This document shows, piece by piece, positions 13,861 through 17,505 of a stretch of DNA of 17,505 bases; within the stretch, counting starts at the first letter, position 1; each line of letters opens with the position of its first letter. This DNA comes from an uncultured Lachnospiraceae bacterium (GTDB taxonomy: Bacteria > Bacillota > Clostridia > Lachnospirales > Lachnospiraceae). A model generated the notes under the pieces. That model had not been told where the DNA came from and searched no databases. It saw only the letters and a program-made list of their open reading frames with translations. The stretch is taken from positions 1-17,505 of the forward strand of contig CAJOQS010000194.1 in assembly GCA_905236925.1 (NCBI GenBank), read 5' to 3'. Made by a program: the position numbers and the translations under genes.

Positions 13861-14631
13861 ATGAAACAGTTGATCAAGAATCTTAGGAAATATAAGGATC
13901 TTCTCTATGAGCTGATCAAAAAGGATATCAAGCTGAAATACCGTAATTCGGTGCTTGGTCTTCTTTGGACGCTCCTTGAGCCTCTGCTGACCATGATAGT
14001 CCTGACTCTGGTATTTCAGGAGCTCCTCGGCAGGGGAGATGAGATGTATCCCGTGTATGTGCTTTCGGGACGGCTTCTTTTCAGCTTTTTCTCGGGAGGC
14101 ACCAAGGCCGCGCTGAAGTCTGTCAGGGCCAACGGGTCGATGCTTGCAAAGGTCTATGTTCCCAAGTATATGTATCCCATGGCATCGATCATCTCCAACT
14201 ACATAATCTTCCTGCTGTCGCTGATCGTTCTGGTCGCGGTTGGAGCAGTAATGCATGTAAAGCCGACGGTGTACATGTTTGAGGGCCTTATCCCGCTTTT
14301 GATAATCGCGATGCTTACAATGGGGGCAGGACTCATTCTTGCGACCTTCAACGTATTCTTCAGGGATCTCGAGTATCTGTGGGGCGTTGCGCTGATGCTG
14401 ATAATGTATACCTGCGCGATCTTCTACAAGACCGACGGCATCACAAGACACGCGTGGATATTCAGATACAATCCCCTCTATTCGGTAATAGTAAACTTCA
14501 GAAACGCTATATTCGGCGAGCCGCTGGATATGTACCATCTGTGGTTCTCGTTCGGCTTCTCCGCGGTGCTTCTTGCGGTGGGAATAATCGTTTTCTGGAA
14601 GAAGCAGGATGATTTTATACTGTATGTGTGA
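13861..14631 (+). CDS. ABC-2 type polysaccharide/teichoic acid export permease (Wzm/TagG-like)
   Basis: A 256-residue integral membrane protein with six predicted spans. An N-terminal amphipathic, basic segment (MKQLIKNLRKYKDLLYELIK, 1-20) leads to DIKLKYRNSVLGLLWTLLEP (21-40 region), the classic opening of O-antigen/teichoic acid ABC exporter permeases (Pfam ABC2_membrane). It should form the channel half of a transporter for a lipid-linked surface polymer. The ATPase gene follows with a one-base-offset overlap (TGTGTGA at the end of this gene), and a teichoic acid-type glycosyltransferase comes next, which supports a wall-polymer role. The ribosome site is poor: the nearest, GAGGG at 13840-13844, is 16 nt from the ATG, so translation may depend on leuA or be low. 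There is no terminator in the 33-bp gap after leuA. Confidence 0.92.
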   Translation: MKQLIKNLRKYKDLLYELIKKDIKLKYRNSVLGLLWTLLEPLLTMIVLTLVFQELLGRGDEMYPVYVLSGRLLFSFFSGGTKAALKSVRANGSMLAKVYVPKYMYPMASIISNYIIFLLSLIVLVAVGAVMHVKPTVYMFEGLIPLLIIAMLTMGAGLILATFNVFFRDLEYLWGVALMLIMYTCAIFYKTDGITRHAWIFRYNPLYSVIVNFRNAIFGEPLDMYHLWFSFGFSAVLLAVGIIVFWKKQDDFILYV

Positions 14632-14642
14632 GGCAGATTCAT

Positions 14643-15512
14643 ATGACAGATACCATTAATACGATATCCGATATGCCGGATGAAGCTCTCACGACGGTAG
14701 GGGAGCCGGAAGCAGCGGAAGCTTCGGGAGAGGCGGCAAAGCCCGCACCGAAGAAAAAGCTTGCCAAGAAGGTCATCATCCTCGAGGGCGTTGGAATGAA
14801 GTTCCGTCTTGCCGATCAGAAGGTCGACAATCTGAAGGAATACTTCATAAGGATGATCAAAAGAAAGCTTAACTACCATGAATTCTGGGCGCTTAAGGAT
14901 GTAACCTTTCATGTCCGGAAGGGCTGGAGAGTGGGCGTTCTGGGACTCAACGGAGCCGGAAAATCAACACTTCTGAAAATAGTCGCAGGTGTACTGAAGC
15001 CCAGTGAAGGGAACATCACCGTCAAGGGCAATGTGGTTCCGCTCCTGGAACTGGGAGCAGGCTTTGACAAGAACTATACCGGTGCGGAGAATATTTATCT
15101 CTACGGAACGATGCTTGGATACAAGAGGGATTTCATCAGGACGAAGTTCGCTGAGATAGTCGAGTTTTCGGAGCTGGGTGAATTCATCAACACACCGGTC
15201 AAGAACTATTCTTCGGGAATGAAGGCAAGGCTCGGTTTTTCCATTGCAACGATTGTCGAGCCACAGATACTCATACTGGACGAGGTTCTATCGGTCGGGG
15301 ATTCCAAGTTCAGAAAAAAGAGCGAGAAGAAGCTCAAGAGCATGATGAAAAAGGGTGTGACCGTACTCTTTGTATCGCATTCGACCGCGCAGGTCAGGAA
15401 GATATGCAACCGCGCGATCATCCTTGATCACGGCAAACTGATTGCTAACGGCAAGGTTGATGAGATCTGCGATATATATGAAAACATGATCGGTGTTAAA
15501 GGTGAAGATTGA
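14643..15512 (+). CDS. Polysaccharide/teichoic acid export ABC ATPase (Wzt/TagH-like)
   Basis: A 289-residue ATPase that powers the preceding permease. Walker A is GLNGAGKST (101-109), the ABC signature is YSSGMK (189-194), Walker B is ILILDE (209-214) and the switch histidine is His246 in FVSHS. The motif WALKDVTFHVRKGWRVGVLG (82-101) and the fused GAGKST/ENIYLYG pattern place it in the Wzt/TagH branch. The first 45 residues are a disordered Ala/Glu/Pro/Lys-rich extension. The long C-terminal carbohydrate-binding domain of classical Wzt is absent, so polymer recognition should resemble TagH or non-CBM exporters. The start is ATG 14643 with TGAGG (14629-14633) 9 nt upstream; an in-frame GTG at 14628 overlapping the permease is less likely. 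The next gene starts 10 bp after the stop. Confidence 0.93.
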   Translation: MTDTINTISDMPDEALTTVGEPEAAEASGEAAKPAPKKKLAKKVIILEGVGMKFRLADQKVDNLKEYFIRMIKRKLNYHEFWALKDVTFHVRKGWRVGVLGLNGAGKSTLLKIVAGVLKPSEGNITVKGNVVPLLELGAGFDKNYTGAENIYLYGTMLGYKRDFIRTKFAEIVEFSELGEFINTPVKNYSSGMKARLGFSIATIVEPQILILDEVLSVGDSKFRKKSEKKLKSMMKKGVTVLFVSHSTAQVRKICNRAIILDHGKLIANGKVDEICDIYENMIGVKGED

Positions 15513-15522
15513 GAAGGCTGCC

Positions 15523-17505
15523 ATGACGATTGACATTATCATTCCGTGCATTAAAGACGATCACCTGAAGGACTGCCTGGACAGTATTGCTGCCCAGGCT
15601 TTTAAAGATGTAAATATCATCATCGAGAGGGATGATAAGAACAATCCCCTTGGAGTTGCGGCAATGAGGAACCGGGGGCTTGATAAGGCATGCTCCGATT
15701 ATGTGCTGTTTGTTGACAGCGATGATTATCTGGGAAGGGAAGCCCTCACTAAGGCGGCAGCCTCAGCATCGCAGAACCCCGGGAAGCTCGTCAGGATCGG
15801 CAGGAAAAGGTGCAGCTGGCGGTATTCAACGACTCTTGCGATAGAGGACGGGAAGACCTCAGGGATAGAGGACAGCGGTGAATCCTTTGGCGATGCGTTC
15901 TATGACACCGTTCTGGGGCAGCTTATCCCGCGTGAACTGATCGGAGACATGAGGTTTGAAGAGAGCCTTCGTTACTACAGTGACCTTCCGTTTATGGCAG
16001 GCCTGTATGAGAAGGCAGGGATCGCGGTTGTTCCGGATGCGATATATTACAAAAGGCTCAGAAACGATCCGGGAAAGGATCCGTCACTCGATCAGGAGAT
16101 CAACCCCGAAAGATTTGTGATGTTTGCAAGGGCGGTAAGGCTTTCCGCAGCCGCAATGAGCGATCCTTCCGCAGTATGGGATTACATGTGCCGTTTCCTT
16201 GTCAGCCGGACGGTGACCGGAAGGATGCCGAAGGCTCTGAAATGGTCTGATAAAGATATCAGTGCCTTCTCCGGACTGGTCAATGAAGCGTCGCGCTCCG
16301 TGACCGATAGCTTCAGGGGCGAGGAGAGAAGGATACTCCGGGCCTTTAAGGGGGGCAATATCCAAAAGATCAGAAGAATGGTCCGCGGACACGCGCACAG
16401 GCTGATGTGGAGGGACAGGCTTAAAAGCGCCCACCGCAGAAAGCTGCTTATTTATCACAGAATCTTCCAGAAGCTGCCTGTTCGAAAGGATGTTGTTCTG
16501 TTCACGTCATTCTTCGGAAGAGCGTACTGTGACAGTCCCAGGGCGATCTATGAATACATGCGCGGGAAATATCCCGACAGGAAATATGTATGGGTCATAA
16601 ACAACGGGAAGACGCCTATACCGGGAAAGCCTGCCCGTGTGGCGCACGGCTCGCTCGGATATTACTACTGGCTGGCTGTGGCCGGAAAATATGTCAGCAA
16701 CGTGCGGCAGCCCGAATGGTACATCAAGAGGGACGGGACCACATTCCTTCAGACCTGGCACGGCACTCCGCTCAAGCGCCTTGCCTGTGATCTGGAAGAT
16801 GTATTTGCCGCGAGACCCGCGGATTATAAGAGGGAGTTCTGCCGGCAGGCGGCGGAATGGGACTGCCTGATCTCGGACAATGCCTTCTCCTCCGACGCTT
16901 TTTCGACGGCGTTCCGTTATCCGAAGGAAAAGATGGCGGAGATCGGTTATCCGAGGAATGATATCCTGTATGCTCCCGATATCAGGCAAAGAGAGGAGGA
17001 GATAAAGAAAAAGCTTTCTCTGCCTCTTGACAGGAAGATAGTTTTATATGCGCCGACCTGGCGCGATGACGAGGTATATGCGGACGGAGGAAGGTTCACG
17101 CTGAAGCTCGACTTCGGTATGATGAAGGAGCTTTCCGACAGGTATCATTTTATCCTCCGCACGCATTATCTGATATCCGAGAACCTGAAGCTCACCGACG
17201 GGGAAAAGCGGTATGTCACGGATCTGTCCTCATATGACGACATTGCAGAACTGTATCTTGCCGCGGATGTGCTGATAACCGATTATTCCTCGGTTTTCTT
17301 CGATTATGCCAATCTCGGACGACCGATACTTTTTTACGTATACGACATGGAAAAGTACCGCGACGAGCTGCACGGCTTCTATTTTGACATGAAAAACGAA
17401 TGCCCCGGCCCCCTGCTGTATGACAGCGCGCAGGTTGCCGAAGCACTCGCATCAATTGAAGATATTGAATCCGAATATGCGGATAAATACAAGGCATTCC
17501 GGGAA
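15523..17505 (+). CDS. Fused GT2 glycosyltransferase / CDP-glycerol glycerophosphotransferase (TagF-like), C-terminus outside window
   Basis: From ATG 15523 (GAGAAGG 5 nt upstream) the frame stays open for 661 codons to the right edge. Residues 1-240 form a GT-A/GT2 domain opening IDIIIPCIKDD, with the nucleotide-sugar motif VDSDDYL (64-70). Residues 240-325 are a basic linker. From about 326 the CDP-glycerol:poly(glycerophosphate) transferase domain begins: FGRAYCDSPRAIYEYM (331-346), LQTWHGTPLKRL (409-420, with the catalytic-type His413), VLYAPTWRDDE (507-517), LRTHYL (545-550), and ITDYSSVFFDYANLGRP (585-601). It should add sugar and glycerol- or ribitol-phosphate units to a lipid-linked wall polymer, at the cytosolic membrane face. 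Position directly after the exporter pair supports teichoic-acid-like polymer synthesis. The exact polyol and sugar are unknown. Confidence 0.93.
   Translation, partial: MTIDIIIPCIKDDHLKDCLDSIAAQAFKDVNIIIERDDKNNPLGVAAMRNRGLDKACSDYVLFVDSDDYLGREALTKAAASASQNPGKLVRIGRKRCSWRYSTTLAIEDGKTSGIEDSGESFGDAFYDTVLGQLIPRELIGDMRFEESLRYYSDLPFMAGLYEKAGIAVVPDAIYYKRLRNDPGKDPSLDQEINPERFVMFARAVRLSAAAMSDPSAVWDYMCRFLVSRTVTGRMPKALKWSDKDISAFSGLVNEASRSVTDSFRGEERRILRAFKGGNIQKIRRMVRGHAHRLMWRDRLKSAHRRKLLIYHRIFQKLPVRKDVVLFTSFFGRAYCDSPRAIYEYMRGKYPDRKYVWVINNGKTPIPGKPARVAHGSLGYYYWLAVAGKYVSNVRQPEWYIKRDGTTFLQTWHGTPLKRLACDLEDVFAARPADYKREFCRQAAEWDCLISDNAFSSDAFSTAFRYPKEKMAEIGYPRNDILYAPDIRQREEEIKKKLSLPLDRKIVLYAPTWRDDEVYADGGRFTLKLDFGMMKELSDRYHFILRTHYLISENLKLTDGEKRYVTDLSSYDDIAELYLAADVLITDYSSVFFDYANLGRPILFYVYDMEKYRDELHGFYFDMKNECPGPLLYDSAQVAEALASIEDIESEYADKYKAFRE

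Overview
This window looks like chromosomal DNA from a Clostridia-class Firmicute, most likely a gut or rumen Lachnospiraceae-type bacterium with moderately high G+C (about half by eye). The grounds are AGGAGG-type ribosome sites, GTG/TTG starts, the cdaA-cdaR pair, Lachnospiraceae-style uxuA/uxuB and FGGY kinase proteins, and a TagF-type wall polymer enzyme. No insertion sequence, prophage, CRISPR array, rRNA or tRNA was seen. The window opens and closes inside genes.

Layout. (1) 1-1485, minus strand: an SLC13/ArsB-type permease followed 14 bp later by an MBL-fold hydrolase that runs off the left edge. (2) 1486-1701: divergent promoter region. (3) 1702-4417, plus: uxuA and uxuB (D-mannonate dehydratase and D-fructuronate reductase), closed by a clear rho-independent terminator at 4446-4486. 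(4) 4640-6229: an FGGY carbohydrate kinase with its own candidate promoter and interlocking inverted repeats upstream. (5) 6337-6825: a dCMP/cytidine-deaminase-family enzyme behind a roughly 100-nt, hairpin-rich leader, ended by a very strong terminator. (6) 6865-8001, minus: an aldo/keto reductase with a C-terminal 4Fe-4S ferredoxin-like tail, convergent with the deaminase. (7) 8216 to the right edge, plus: a tightly packed series of eight genes, namely two uncharacterised membrane proteins with acidic tails, cdaA (c-di-AMP synthase), cdaR (YbbR-domain regulator), leuA (fungal/actinobacterial-type 2-isopropylmalate synthase), an ABC-2 polysaccharide exporter permease and ATPase (Wzm/Wzt or TagG/TagH type), and a large fused GT2 glycosyltransferase/CDP-glycerol glycerophosphotransferase that is open at the right edge.

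How they work together. uxuA/uxuB carry out two consecutive steps of hexuronate catabolism (fructuronate to mannonate to 2-keto-3-deoxygluconate); the kinase next door belongs to a pentulose/hexulose kinase family rather than the PfkB-type KDG kinase that pathway needs, so its substrate is open. The long plus-strand series joins c-di-AMP signalling (osmotic and cell-wall homeostasis), an anabolic leucine gene, and export and assembly of a phosphopolyol wall polymer. Start/stop overlaps (ATGA) couple the first membrane protein to the second, and cdaA to cdaR. The most novel-looking material is the membrane-protein pair ahead of cdaA, the unusual cdaA-cdaR-leuA order (glmM commonly follows cdaR), and several structured leader regions. 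No completely new defence or mobile system could be supported.
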